NCBI GenBank assembly: GCA_016234855.1
Contig: JACRNO010000018.1
Coordinates: forward strand, 1 to 46,689
Source of the DNA: Deltaproteobacteria bacterium
Lineage (GTDB): Bacteria > Desulfobacterota > GWC2-55-46
Length of the DNA stretch: 46,689 bases
Reading direction: 5' to 3'
Shown: positions 1 to 7,873 of the stretch, piece by piece
Numbering within the stretch: the stretch's first letter is position 1
Layout of the letters: every line of letters starts with the position of its first letter
Translations under genes and position numbers: made by a program
The notes under the pieces: generated by a model
The model's input: the letters and a program-made list of their open reading frames with translations, nothing else
Told to the model about the DNA's origin: nothing
The model's database searches: none

Positions 1-120
1 GCCGCAGGCAAGACTGGCAAAGTTGCCCTTACCGCCTGTATGCGTAAACTCCTTACGATTCTCAACGCAATGCTCAAACATCAAACACCATGGGTTGAAG
101 GTTGTAATCAAAATACTTGA
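1..120 (+). CDS. IS110-family transposase, C-terminal fragment (partial at window edge)
   Basis: Frame 1 is open from the window edge to a TGA at 118-120 and encodes 39 residues. They include KVALTACMRKLLTILNAML and end TPWVEGCNQNT. This Lys/Arg-rich helix followed by a TPW tail is the usual C-terminus of the IS110/IS1111 transposase family (Transposase_20 domain). These are DEDD enzymes that recombine a circular intermediate into targets chosen by a bridge RNA. The catalytic DEDD domain lies to the left, outside the window, so whether the copy is intact cannot be judged. Family recognition is from memory of the conserved tail, and confidence is good for so short a piece. Confidence 0.82.
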   Translation, partial: AAGKTGKVALTACMRKLLTILNAMLKHQTPWVEGCNQNT

Positions 121-140
121 CACGTAAGACAGTTGCTAAC
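1..140 (+). mobile_element. Right end of an IS110/IS1111-group insertion sequence
   Basis: The transposase stop is followed at once by TTGACACGTAAGACAGTTGC (117-136), which looks like the subterminal repeat at the right end of IS1111-group elements. Chromosomal palindromic sequence starts at about 141. IS110-family elements lack classical terminal inverted repeats and usually make no target duplication, so the exact boundary is inferred and could be off by several bases. The left end is outside the window. Confidence 0.65.
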
Positions 141-158
141 TCCCCCTTATCAGGGGGA
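141..158. repeat. C-run/G-run palindromic repeat adjoining the IS110 end
   Basis: A perfect 7-bp inverted repeat, TCCCCCT-TATC-AGGGGGA. The 15-base core CCCCTTATCAGGGGG recurs at about 43015-43029, and related hairpins fill 42841-43205, so this is one member of a dispersed family. It lies directly between the IS end and the last codons of the neighbouring minus-strand hydrolase gene, and may double as that gene's terminator hairpin. Confidence 0.7.
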
Positions 159-161
159 TTT

Positions 162-926
162 TCATATCACCTCCACCACCATCCCGTCGTAGGCCAGCTC
201 AACACCCAAAGGCAGGGCTGCGGAGTCTTTCACGTAATCGACGTTATGGCCCATGTGGGTGAGTATCGTGCGCTTGGGCGCGATTGTAGCGGCGGCCTCA
301 ACCGCCTGTTGGATCGTAAAATGCGTGGGGTGGGGCCTGTCCCTGAGCGCGCCGACAATCAGCACTTCCAAGCCCTTCAATAACGCCATCGATTCCAGCG
401 GTATAGCAGAGCAATCGGTCAGGTAGGCCATGTCCCCAACGCGCCAGCCGTATATGGACATGGCGCCGTGGCGCAGAGGCACCGGAATCACCCGCTCGCC
501 GAACAGCTCGAAAGGCCCGTCCACGACCGTGGTCGTAAGGTTGGGCTTCCATCCGTCGTTGACGTCTTCCCTGAAGATATAATTGAACGTCGCGCGGATG
601 CGCTCGACCGTGGCCGCGTTCCCGTAGCACGCTATCTCGCGGCCCTGCTGTACCATGTTAAAAGAGCGGAGGTCGTCTATGCCGTGGATATGGTCTGCGT
701 GGTGGTGGGTATAGAGGACGGCGTCGATGCGCTCGATGCCGTTGGCAAGGGCCTGCTGGCGCAGATCCGTTGCCGTATCTATAAGGATATGGCCTCCGCC
801 CGCCTCTATGAGGGCTGACGAGCGCGTGCGTCTGTTCCTTGCGTCGGTTGACGTGCACACGTTGCACCGGCAACCTATCAATGGCACTCCTGTTGAAGTG
901 CCGCAACCGAGGATGACAAGTCTCAT
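162..926 (-). CDS. MBL-fold metallo-hydrolase, PhnP-like
   Basis: A 254-residue metallo-beta-lactamase-fold protein, probably a cytoplasmic phosphodiesterase acting on cyclic phosphates or nucleotides. The metal-binding motif HHHADH is at residues 74-79. The N-terminal GCGTSTGVP and the Cys cluster GCRCNVC (about 18-24) match the PhnP branch, where Cys residues bind a structural zinc. A further metal ligand is likely in the LTDCS segment near residue 170. No phosphonate (phn) genes are nearby, so a role in C-P lyase is not supported and the substrate is unknown. The ATG at 926 has no strong Shine-Dalgarno. The stop lies 3 bp from a hairpin repeat. Confidence 0.82.
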   Translation of the reverse strand: MRLVILGCGTSTGVPLIGCRCNVCTSTDARNRRTRSSALIEAGGGHILIDTATDLRQQALANGIERIDAVLYTHHHADHIHGIDDLRSFNMVQQGREIACYGNAATVERIRATFNYIFREDVNDGWKPNLTTTVVDGPFELFGERVIPVPLRHGAMSIYGWRVGDMAYLTDCSAIPLESMALLKGLEVLIVGALRDRPHPTHFTIQQAVEAAATIAPKRTILTHMGHNVDYVKDSAALPLGVELAYDGMVVEVI

Positions 927-992
927 CGTCAGGAACCCGAAATTAGGGATTGAAGGCCACCGCCTTGAGTAGCTCAGGGCTTAAACTTCCAC

Positions 993-1030
993 CTTTGAAA
1001 AAGGCGCCAGATACATAACGTTAGCGCACA
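993..1030. repeat. 38-bp dispersed repeat, copy 1
   Basis: Starts CTTTGAAAAAGGCGCC and ends CATAACGTTAGCGCACA. The reverse complement of 43131-43168 matches it at 36 of 38 positions. It lies in the 432-bp gene-free stretch between the PhnP-like gene and the cytochrome b5-like gene. At the other locus it joins a C/G-run hairpin, so it may be a flank of that repeat family. Confidence 0.7.
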
Positions 1031-1080
1031 AGAGACCTTTGCATAACTGTGTTTTCTCAAGAAAAGAAGCACACGGTGCG

Positions 1081-1250
1081 CGTAGCGCAGGGCTTTAGCC
1101 CTGCTATTCGTTAGCGAACGGTGCGACAAAGACGCAGGCCTGAAGGCCTGCGCTACATAAGTCTGACTTACGTGGGTCGCGGGGATTTAGCCCTGAATAA
1201 ACGGATACGGGAAGCGCGGTATCAGACCTGAAGATCTGAGCTACAGTCCG
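1081..1250. repeat. CGCAGGGC/CGCAGGCC palindrome cluster
   Basis: Holds a palindrome at 1087-1104 (GCAGGGCT-TT-AGCCCTGC) and a second at 1133-1152 (CGCAGGCCTGAAGGCCTGCG). Both carry the same GTAGCGCAG-type edge in opposite orientation. A decayed copy (AGACCTGAAGATCTGAGCTAC) follows at about 1227-1247. The pair can fold as two hairpins or one long stem. No gene is visible in 927-1358. Confidence 0.65.
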
Positions 1251-1358
1251 ACAGCTGTCCGGCTTACGGAAGACGCCATTTTCAAGGCTCTCGAATCAAA
1301 AAGATGGGGAAGCAGGGGTAGGACCAGCGCAACGCGCCTTCTGACTCCGGTTCCGGCC

Positions 1359-1592
1359 CTACTTCTTGTACTCGCCCACAACCGTAAGCTCGGCAAAGAC
1401 CTCGTCGTCATGCGGGGCGTCGGCAAGATACTCCGTAAGGTCGCATCCGGCAAAGTGCTCAAAGTGCATCCCCTCGATAAAGAGCGGGCTGGTGGTTACG
1501 TCGTAGACCTTGCCGTTGCATGCAAAGTAGATGGGCGTGCCGGAGGTGCTGCCGTCGTATTTCTTGAGTTCTTCTTCCGTGAATACCTTCAT
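1359..1592 (-). CDS. Cytochrome b5-like haem/steroid-binding domain protein
   Basis: A 77-residue single-domain protein. It starts MKVFTEEELKKYDG and continues with GTPIYFACNGKVYDVT and AGCDLTEYLADAPH, the pattern of small prokaryotic cytochrome b5-like proteins (Cyt-b5 fold). His residues in the MHFEHFAG segment and near the C-terminus are possible haem ligands. No signal peptide or membrane segment is visible, so a soluble cytoplasmic haem or small-molecule binder is likely. I chose the ATG at 1592 because the family starts here and AGGAG lies upstream, though its spacing is long (about 14 nt). Upstream in-frame starts would add 38 residues overlapping the next gene and look unlike the family. 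Confidence 0.78.
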   Translation of the reverse strand: MKVFTEEELKKYDGSTSGTPIYFACNGKVYDVTTSPLFIEGMHFEHFAGCDLTEYLADAPHDDEVFAELTVVGEYKK

Positions 1593-1698
1593 GATTGTCT
1601 CATCGTCTCCTTCAATCATACGTGAATAAAGCTCGGTTGCATGAAATTCTTGTCGCAACTTCAGCCCGTCTTTACAATACCCGGCTGAGCGCGTCATT

Positions 1699-2646
1699 TC
1701 ACACAATATAAAACGGCGTCGGCATGAAAGTCAATACAAATACGGCCAAAGACGCGGCCGCGATGAGCCATGTGCGGCGGTCAATCGGCTCGGCTTCGTC
1801 ATAGACCGGCGGGTGCCTGAGTCCGAGCATGGTCGTAAGAAAGGCCCATAAAAACCAGCCCGGCCATGTAAAGAAACCGAGGATAACAAGCGCGGCCGCG
1901 ACAAGCATTGAAAAGCGCCTGTGCCTCGGCCCGATAAGCGCGTAGACGAGATGGCCTCCGTCAAGCTGGCCGATAGGCAGGAGGTTCATGGCCGTTACGA
2001 ACATGCCTATCCAGCCTGCAAAGGCCACCGGGTGCAGGAGCACCGCGTAATTATCCGGCACAGTGCCTATGATGATGCTTGAAAGGAGCTTGTATATCAG
2101 AGAAGTGCCGAACCAGAGTTCCCCGCTGCCCGCGACGTAAGGCACCGTACTCGAAAGCATGAGCCCGGCCGTAAGGACGACGAGCCCCGCGACAAATCCG
2201 GCCAGCGGCCCGGCAACGCCGATATCGACAAGCGCGCGCCTCGTGGTTATAGGCGATTTTATGCGTATCACCGCCCCGAACGTCCCGATGAGCGGCGGGA
2301 AAGGCGGCCCGGGGATAAATACCGGCAGGGTCGTGCGCACACGATGGCGGCGAGCCGCAAAGTAGTGCCCGAGTTCGTGCGTGCCCAGCACGAAGAGGAG
2401 CGAGGCTGAGAACGGTATGCCCATGACAATCGAGGCGGGATGTGTCCATACCTCGGCGCTCCTCTTGAGCGCGCCGAGGAAGGCGTCGAGACCGGAGATG
2501 AACTCAGGGTTGGCCCATACGTCCGGTCCCCTGTAGAGCGACCCGGCGGTTATCGTGGTGAATACGGTAGCGATAAGGAGCGCGACGGGCAGCGCTATCT
2601 TCGGCCTCGGCAAACCAGCGCCGGTATCAACCCTTTCAGTTGACAT
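1699..2646 (-). CDS. Site-2 protease family zinc metalloprotease (M50)
   Basis: A 315-residue integral membrane protein that should cleave transmembrane substrates within the membrane. The zinc motif HELGH is at residues 90-94 and the third ligand is in NLLPIGQLDGGH (Asp229). About six hydrophobic segments surround them. No PDZ domain is visible, unlike RseP; the compact form with the FxPGPPFPPLIGTFGAVI segment resembles the plant and bacterial EGY-like branch. Its ATG (2646) directly abuts the TAG of the upstream permease gene (2647-2649), so the two are probably translationally coupled. The substrate is unknown. Confidence 0.88.
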   Translation of the reverse strand: MSTERVDTGAGLPRPKIALPVALLIATVFTTITAGSLYRGPDVWANPEFISGLDAFLGALKRSAEVWTHPASIVMGIPFSASLLFVLGTHELGHYFAARRHRVRTTLPVFIPGPPFPPLIGTFGAVIRIKSPITTRRALVDIGVAGPLAGFVAGLVVLTAGLMLSSTVPYVAGSGELWFGTSLIYKLLSSIIIGTVPDNYAVLLHPVAFAGWIGMFVTAMNLLPIGQLDGGHLVYALIGPRHRRFSMLVAAALVILGFFTWPGWFLWAFLTTMLGLRHPPVYDEAEPIDRRTWLIAAASLAVFVLTFMPTPFYIV

Positions 2647-3687
2647 CTATGTGTGGTAAGCCTCCTCGTAGATTTCAACGGCCGCGCCCGCGATGCTCAG
2701 GATGAGCGGCCCGGCAATGACGCCTATCAGCCCGAACGCGTCCACCGCCCCGATGATGCTGAAGAATACAAGAAGCGGATGGAGGTTGGCCGCCTCGCTT
2801 ATTATCAGAGGGCGCAGGAAGTTATCGACAAGACCGACGACGAAGATGCCCCAGAGCATCAGCGCCGTGCCTCCAAGATAATCTCCTATTATAAAGAGAT
2901 ATACCGAGCCCGGCACCCAGACCATCGCCGTGCCTATCCCGGGCAGGAACGAGAGCAGGAACATGGCGAAGCCCCAGAGTACCGGCGCGCCAAGTCCGGC
3001 CGCCCAGAAGGCCAGACCGCCCAACAGCCCCTGCACCGCCCCTACGAAAAGCCCGCCGATGACGGTCGCCTGTATGACCCTGCTTATCCGCTCCAGGAAC
3101 CTCTCCTTGTCATGCGCGGAAAGCGGGACTATGCGCATACCCACCGCAAGAAGCCTCCATCCGTCGCGGAAGATATAGAACATCGCAAAGAACGCCAGCG
3201 CGGCGTTGAAGACCATCTGCGCGAAACTCTTTACGAAACCCGTCATCCCTCCGACCAGCCACGAGGCCACCTCCTGGATGGAGGCCGTGAAGATGCTGTT
3301 GAGCTCGGCGTTGGATACGTCGACGTAACGCCTTATGAACGCGGCTATGTACGGCGGGAGAAAGACCGGCGTCTGGTGGGCCTGCGCCGAGACCGTCTTG
3401 ACGTACTCCTGCGCCCATTGGTATATGCCAAAGACCTCTTTGGCTATCTGCGAGCCGAGAAGGGCCATCGGCACGACGATAAAAACGCCGATAGTCACGC
3501 ACGCGATAAACGCGGAGAGGTTCCTGCCCAGACGCGTGCGGCCGAGTATCCAGATATAGTATGGATAAAGGACTATCGCAAAGACCGCCGCCCAGAAGAG
3601 CGGGATGAAAAACGGCGCGAATACCGTATAGAGCAGATAACCGGCGACCAGAAGCAGTCCCGTCAGTATTATAGTCTGATGTTTCAT
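2647..3687 (-). CDS. AI-2E family transporter (permease)
   Basis: A 346-residue polytopic inner-membrane protein of the AI-2E transporter family (PF01594; YdiK/PerM/TqsA group). It has paired N-terminal helices, a long amphipathic central part, and the conserved block GGLAFWAAGLGAPVLWGFAMF followed by FLPGIGTAMVWVPGSVYLF. The C-terminus has NFLRPLII and HPLLVFFSIIGAVDAFGLIG, typical of the family. Members export small signals or work as Na+/H+ antiporters; the substrate cannot be told from sequence. It is first of a two-gene unit with the site-2 protease. The Shine-Dalgarno before ATG 3687 is weak (GTGGAA). Confidence 0.9.
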   Translation of the reverse strand: MKHQTIILTGLLLVAGYLLYTVFAPFFIPLFWAAVFAIVLYPYYIWILGRTRLGRNLSAFIACVTIGVFIVVPMALLGSQIAKEVFGIYQWAQEYVKTVSAQAHQTPVFLPPYIAAFIRRYVDVSNAELNSIFTASIQEVASWLVGGMTGFVKSFAQMVFNAALAFFAMFYIFRDGWRLLAVGMRIVPLSAHDKERFLERISRVIQATVIGGLFVGAVQGLLGGLAFWAAGLGAPVLWGFAMFLLSFLPGIGTAMVWVPGSVYLFIIGDYLGGTALMLWGIFVVGLVDNFLRPLIISEAANLHPLLVFFSIIGAVDAFGLIGVIAGPLILSIAGAAVEIYEEAYHT

Positions 3688-3722
3688 AGGCGGATTCCAC
3701 GCATCACGGCGTCCTTATAGGG

Positions 3723-3738
3723 ATATGGCGCGCCATAT
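3723..3738. promoter_or_regulatory. 16-bp perfect palindrome in divergent promoter region
   Basis: ATATGGCGCGCCATAT is a perfect 16-bp palindrome. It lies between the divergent permease and ThiI-like genes, ending 4 bp before the -35 box of the plus-strand promoter and about 36 bp upstream of the permease start. Position and symmetry fit a dimeric regulator's operator, but a chance palindrome is possible. Confidence 0.4.
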
Positions 3739-3742
3739 TCCT

Positions 3743-3771
3743 TTGATTTTACGCGCCCGTCGGCGTATAAT
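3743..3771 (+). promoter_or_regulatory. Sigma-70 promoter for the ThiI-like/larE unit
   Basis: TTGATT (3743-3748), a 17-bp spacer, then a consensus TATAAT (3766-3771). Transcription should start near 3778, giving a leader of about 90 nt before ATG 3867. Confidence 0.75.
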
Positions 3772-3866
3772 ATAGTCTATCATATTATCGGCGCCGCGCC
3801 GGTAATATTGAACATTTTTTAGCTCCAACGGGCACGGCGGCATAACATAATTCATGGAGTATCATA

Positions 3867-4877
3867 ATGACCAAGGCAGTAGCGCTTCTATCCGGCGGGC
3901 TCGACAGTACGCTCGCCGTCAAACTCATGATCGAACAGGGCATCGAGGTCCACGCCCTGAACTTCACTTCGGCCTTTTGCACGTGCAACTCCGGCGGCGT
4001 CAAGAAGGGCGGGTGCAAGACTGAGTCTTTGCGCGTGGCCGAGGAGTTCGGCATCAAGATAAAGGTCATGACAAAGGGACTCGACTACATGGAGATAGTC
4101 CGCAACCCGAGGCACGGCTACGGCAAGGGCATAAACCCGTGCGTGGACTGCCGCATCTATATGTTCAAGGAGGCGAAGGCCTACATGGCCGAGATCGGCG
4201 CCTCATTCGTCATCACCGGCGAGGTCCTGGGCCAGAGGCCCATGAGCCAAAGGAGGGACGCCTTCCGCATCATCGAGCGAGAGAGCGGCCTGGAAGGGCT
4301 GGTCTTGCGCCCGCTGTGCGCCATGCACCTTGAGCCGACCATCCCGGAGTTGAACGGCCTGGTCGACAGGACAAAACTCTTCGCCATCGAGGGCCGCAGC
4401 AGGACAGCCCTGATGACGCTTGCGGATGAACACGACGTCAACGACTACCCGTGCCCTTCGGGCGGGTGCCTGCTTACGGACAAGACCTTCTCCAAAAAGG
4501 TCAGAGACCTTCTCGACCATAAGACGGAGCTTACGAAGAAAGACCTCGTGGTGCTGCGCTCCGGCAGGCACTTCAGACATAACGGCATAAAGGTGATTAT
4601 CGGGCGGGACGAGACCGAGAACGCGAAGCTGAAAACCCTTATCCAGCCGGGAGAGACCCTTCTTGAGCCAATCGACTTTCCAGGGCCGGTTGCAATAATC
4701 GCCTCGACTGAACCTGCTGATGCGATTGAGTTTGCCGCGGGCCTGATGCTCAGGTACGCGGAGTCCAAGGCAGGCGCAAACTCGCTGGTGCGCGCAACTT
4801 GCGAGGGGCAGACGCGCGAGTTCCATATCACCGCGCCCGCAGCGCCGGAGGTCATTGAAAAGGCGCGCGTATGCTGA
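3867..4877 (+). CDS. PP-loop ATP pyrophosphatase, ThiI/MnmA-like (probable tRNA thiolation enzyme)
   Basis: A 336-residue adenylating enzyme with an N-terminal PP-loop ALLSGGLDST (residues about 6-15). It also has Cys motifs FCTCNSGG, NPCVDCRIYMF and PCPSGGCLL. These match the family often annotated as 4-thiouridine synthase ThiI-like or MnmA-like: it activates a tRNA base with ATP and uses catalytic Cys residues to deliver sulfur. The THUMP and rhodanese domains of full ThiI are absent. The C-terminal ~90 residues resemble an NFACT-R-like RNA-binding segment (inference). ATG 3867 has GGAG 8 nt upstream. The gene overlaps larE by 7 nt. The exact base modified is not certain. Confidence 0.75.
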   Translation: MTKAVALLSGGLDSTLAVKLMIEQGIEVHALNFTSAFCTCNSGGVKKGGCKTESLRVAEEFGIKIKVMTKGLDYMEIVRNPRHGYGKGINPCVDCRIYMFKEAKAYMAEIGASFVITGEVLGQRPMSQRRDAFRIIERESGLEGLVLRPLCAMHLEPTIPELNGLVDRTKLFAIEGRSRTALMTLADEHDVNDYPCPSGGCLLTDKTFSKKVRDLLDHKTELTKKDLVVLRSGRHFRHNGIKVIIGRDETENAKLKTLIQPGETLLEPIDFPGPVAIIASTEPADAIEFAAGLMLRYAESKAGANSLVRATCEGQTREFHITAPAAPEVIEKARVC

Positions 4878-5728
4878 CGAATACCATGACCGCCCTCGAC
4901 TCCGACACGCTGCGCGCATCCGCTTACGAAAAATACGCCGCGCTCAAGACCGCGATTGCCGGGATGCGTACCGTGCTTGTGGCCTTCTCAGGCGGGGTAG
5001 ACTCGACCTTTCTCCTGAAGACGGCGGTCGACGTCCTCGGCAAGAATGCCGCGGCCATGACCGCGACCTCGCCCACCTACCCTGAGAGAGAATTCAAAGA
5101 GGCCTGTTCGCTGGCCACGCTCATCCACGCGCGCCATATCGTCGTTGAATCGAACGAGCTTGAGATACCGAACTTCGCTGACAACAGCGAGAAGAGATGT
5201 TACTTCTGCAAGAGCGAGCTTTTCAGGATCGCCTGCGAAAAGGCGGCATCAATGGGCTTTGCCAACGTCGTGGACGGCTCGAACGCCGACGACCTACAAG
5301 ACTACCGGCCGGGCAAGACCGCCGCAACCGAGCTTGGCGTCAGAAGCCCGCTGCAGGAGGCTAGGCTGACAAAGGACGAGATACGCCTCCTCTCCCGCGA
5401 CCTGGGACTACCCACGTGGGACAAGCCGAGCTTCGCCTGTCTCTCGTCCCGTTTCCCCTACGGCACGGCCATCACCCAGGACAGGCTCGACAAGGTCAGC
5501 CGCGCCGAGGAGTTACTGCGCTCGCTCGGGTTCACGCAATTCCGCGTCCGATACCACAACGAGACGGCGCGCATAGAGGTCGACCCCGGCGCGCTCGCGC
5601 GCTTTCTCGATGAAGGACTGAGAAAGGAGATTGTCGAAGGATTTAAAGAGATAGGCTTCGTCTACGTGACGCTCGACCTTCAGGGATACAGGACCGGCTC
5701 GATGAACGAGCCGATGAGCAGCGGGTAA
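4871..5728 (+). CDS. larE: ATP-dependent sacrificial sulfur transferase LarE
   Basis: A 285-residue PP-loop enzyme. AFSGGVDSTFLLK (about 38-50) is the ATP site; SPTYPERE, KRCYFCKSELF (Cys110, Cys113) and GSNADDLQDYRPG are LarE signatures. LarE adenylates the carboxylates of the nickel-pincer precursor and donates sulfur, either by sacrificing a Cys or through a [4Fe-4S] cluster. The Cys in FACLSSRFPYG (Cys190) is in the position expected for the sulfur-donor Cys. Cys110 and Cys113 might join it as in three-cysteine LarE types (inference). larA, larB and larC are not in the window. It starts 7 nt inside the preceding PP-loop gene, so co-translation is likely. Confidence 0.88.
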   Translation: MLTNTMTALDSDTLRASAYEKYAALKTAIAGMRTVLVAFSGGVDSTFLLKTAVDVLGKNAAAMTATSPTYPEREFKEACSLATLIHARHIVVESNELEIPNFADNSEKRCYFCKSELFRIACEKAASMGFANVVDGSNADDLQDYRPGKTAATELGVRSPLQEARLTKDEIRLLSRDLGLPTWDKPSFACLSSRFPYGTAITQDRLDKVSRAEELLRSLGFTQFRVRYHNETARIEVDPGALARFLDEGLRKEIVEGFKEIGFVYVTLDLQGYRTGSMNEPMSSG

Positions 5729-6007
5729 GCATACCGCACAGATGAGGTAACATTGAGCGTGAACGTCACCTCTTCACGCTCAAGAACGTCCCCAGATGTT
5801 AGGAAGGACAAGGGATTGAACCGGAGCGTACTCTTTTGTACGTGAGGATGAAAATTCTCCGCCACAAAAGGCGTAGAATTTTATGGCAATGTATTATCAT
5901 TTCTATTTGTCCGCCTTAACCCTCCATTCAACCGTCGGGTTAAGGCGGACACCCCATACAAGCCCGCAGGCCTGACGACACAGATGGGGCGTTATTGGGC
6001 GTGAACC
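5729..6007. other. Gene-free stretch with three hairpins after larE
   Basis: Inverted repeats at 5753-5783 (11-bp perfect stem, TTGAGCGTGAA/TTCACGCTCAA), 5851-5882 (AAAATTCT/AGAATTTT) and 5909-5950 (14-bp perfect stem, GTCCGCCTTAACCC/GGGTTAAGGCGGAC). None is followed by a convincing T-run. The last lies between convergent genes and may end transcription from both sides or be another palindromic repeat. No coding region is seen. Confidence 0.5.
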
Positions 6008-6274
6008 TTAGTGACCGTGGGTCTCAAACTCATACCCGCACTTCGGACAATACTCGGCGTCCGCAGGCACGGAGGAGCGGCACCAGCCGCAGGCCTTGCG
6101 CGCAAGCGGATTACGAAGCCCTATCAGAAGCGAATGCGGCAGGGCCACGGGGAATAGGAGCGCGCCGTATATCCACCACTTGAAGAAGTTAAGCCCTTTT
6201 GACGACGCTATAAACGCGGGCAACACCCCGGCCAGGGCCGCTGCTATGGCTATAACGATAATTATCTTTTCCAT
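6008..6274 (-). CDS. Small membrane protein with C-terminal zinc ribbon
   Basis: 88 residues. Two hydrophobic segments (about 3-22 and 33-52) are followed by a cytoplasmic tail with CGWCRSSVPADAEYCPKCG, a CxxC/CxxC zinc-ribbon pattern. The specific family is not recognised; such proteins are usually annotated as zinc-ribbon domain-containing. ATG 6274 has AGGAGAG at good spacing, which supports a real gene. It stands between the convergent larE unit and rmuC; no partner is evident. Confidence 0.72.
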   Translation of the reverse strand: MEKIIIVIAIAAALAGVLPAFIASSKGLNFFKWWIYGALLFPVALPHSLLIGLRNPLARKACGWCRSSVPADAEYCPKCGYEFETHGH

Positions 6275-6431
6275 CTATATCTCTCCTAAACTCCGTGCCT
6301 TGCAAAATAGCAGGTCTGAAGGGCCTTCTGGCGGACGGGCATATAATCACCCCGCCCACCCATGACCTCTTCATCATTATATTATATCAGCCTTCCGAGG
6401 CGCGGCCTAATGGTTTATCGCAAGCACAATT

Positions 6432-7808
6432 CTATTTCTTCTCGACCGAGAGCTCGCGCGGCGTCTTTTCAACGGGGTCGAGAGTCGGTATGGACTTTGC
6501 CCCAAGCTCCGGGAACTTCCTGAGCGTCGGCAGAAGACGCGCCTCCATCGAGCCGACGAGCCTGTTGTAATTATCGTTCACGCTGCCAACGGCCTTGCCG
6601 AGCGAGTTGAGGTACTCGGCGAGCGCCCCGACCCTTTCATAGAATTCGCGTCCGAGCTCGCTTATGCGCTCGGCGTTCTTCGAGACCTCTTCCTGGCGCC
6701 AGCCGTATGCCACGGCATGGAGGAGCGCGATAAAGGTCGTAGGCGTGGCGATTATCACCCTCCTGCGCATCCCGTCCTCGATAAGGGCGGAGTCGTATTC
6801 AAGGGCCGCGCTGAAGAAGACCTCGCCCGGCACGAAGAGCACGACGAACTCCGGGGATGACTTGAACTGGCTCGAATAGTCCTTACTCGACAATTTTTGC
6901 ATATGCGAGCGCAACTGCTGGGCGTGTTTGGCGAGTTTCAGCTTGCGCTCCTCTTCGGTGGATGCGGCAACCGCGTCAAGATAGGCGTCGAGCGAGACCT
7001 TAGCATCAACGACTATCTCACGGCCCGCAGGCAGATGGACTATCATGTCAGGCCTGAGCCTGCCGGTCTCCGAATCAACGGAGACCTGCTCGGTAAAATC
7101 ACAATGCCCGGACATGCCGGAAAGCTCGGCCACCCTCTTGAGCTGCATCTCGCCCCACCTGCCGCGCACCTCGGGCCTGCGTAGCGCCGTAACGAGATTA
7201 CCGGTCTCGCGCTGAAGGTTCTCATTAGTCGAGGCAAGCGAGCGGATCTGCTCGGCGAGGCTGCCGTAGTCCTTGCCCCTCTTGTCCTCCATGACGCGAA
7301 GCTGCTCCTCATACCTCTTGAGCATATCGGTAAGGGGGGCCACCAACCCGTCCATTGCGGCCTTGTGTCCGCCGAGTTCTCCGCGGGTGTCGGCAACGAC
7401 CTTTCCAAGCCGCTCCGTCGCAAGCCTTAAAAACTCCTCGTTGCTGCTCTTTAACGCCGTGCCGGACAAGGCGTTGAAGGTGTCCGTCATCTCGCGCTTC
7501 ATCGCCTCGATAACGGCCTTCTGCTCTTCAAACCCCTTTGCCGCCTCGATGAGCCTTGTTGCGGCCTCGGTCCGCGCCTGGCGCTCGGCGTCCAGCTCGG
7601 CACGCAGGCGGGCAGCCTCCGCATCCCTGCCCCCGGCCTGCGCCCTTAACTCCGTTGTCACGGCGTGTGCCGCGGATTTTTCAGAGTCAGAGGCGGCAAG
7701 ACGCTTCTCAGCCTCGGCAAGGGCGGCGCCTGCCGAGGCCTTTGAATAGAACCATGAGGCCGCGCCGCCCGCGACAAGGCCGATTATAAGCGCTATGATG
7801 ATTTCCAA
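6432..7808 (-). CDS. rmuC: DNA recombination protein RmuC
   Basis: 458 residues. An N-terminal membrane anchor (MEIIIALIIGLVAGGAASWF) leads into a long Ala/Glu/Arg-rich coiled coil (about 25-200). The RmuC core follows, with RRPEVRGRWGEMQLKRVAELSGM, DAKVSLDAYLDA, FVLFVPGEVFFSAAL and IIATPTTFIALLHAVAYGWRQE. RmuC limits inversion at short inverted repeats and is thought to have a nuclease-like fold, which is of interest in a genome so rich in palindromes. The start codon appears to be TTG at 7808 with GGGGG upstream; no in-frame ATG lies nearby. Confidence 0.92.
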   Translation of the reverse strand: MEIIIALIIGLVAGGAASWFYSKASAGAALAEAEKRLAASDSEKSAAHAVTTELRAQAGGRDAEAARLRAELDAERQARTEAATRLIEAAKGFEEQKAVIEAMKREMTDTFNALSGTALKSSNEEFLRLATERLGKVVADTRGELGGHKAAMDGLVAPLTDMLKRYEEQLRVMEDKRGKDYGSLAEQIRSLASTNENLQRETGNLVTALRRPEVRGRWGEMQLKRVAELSGMSGHCDFTEQVSVDSETGRLRPDMIVHLPAGREIVVDAKVSLDAYLDAVAASTEEERKLKLAKHAQQLRSHMQKLSSKDYSSQFKSSPEFVVLFVPGEVFFSAALEYDSALIEDGMRRRVIIATPTTFIALLHAVAYGWRQEEVSKNAERISELGREFYERVGALAEYLNSLGKAVGSVNDNYNRLVGSMEARLLPTLRKFPELGAKSIPTLDPVEKTPRELSVEKK

Positions 7809-7873
7809 AAATGCCCCCTATGCTAATTAAGACCGCTTAGCCGGATTACGCCTTGCCGGCCCGGCCCGCAACC

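Noticed and set aside
2653-3720. A 355-codon open frame on the plus strand opposite the AI-2E permease
   Set aside because: It is highly charged with no recognisable domain and lies wholly antisense to a well-conserved membrane protein; such long antisense frames are common in GC-rich DNA.
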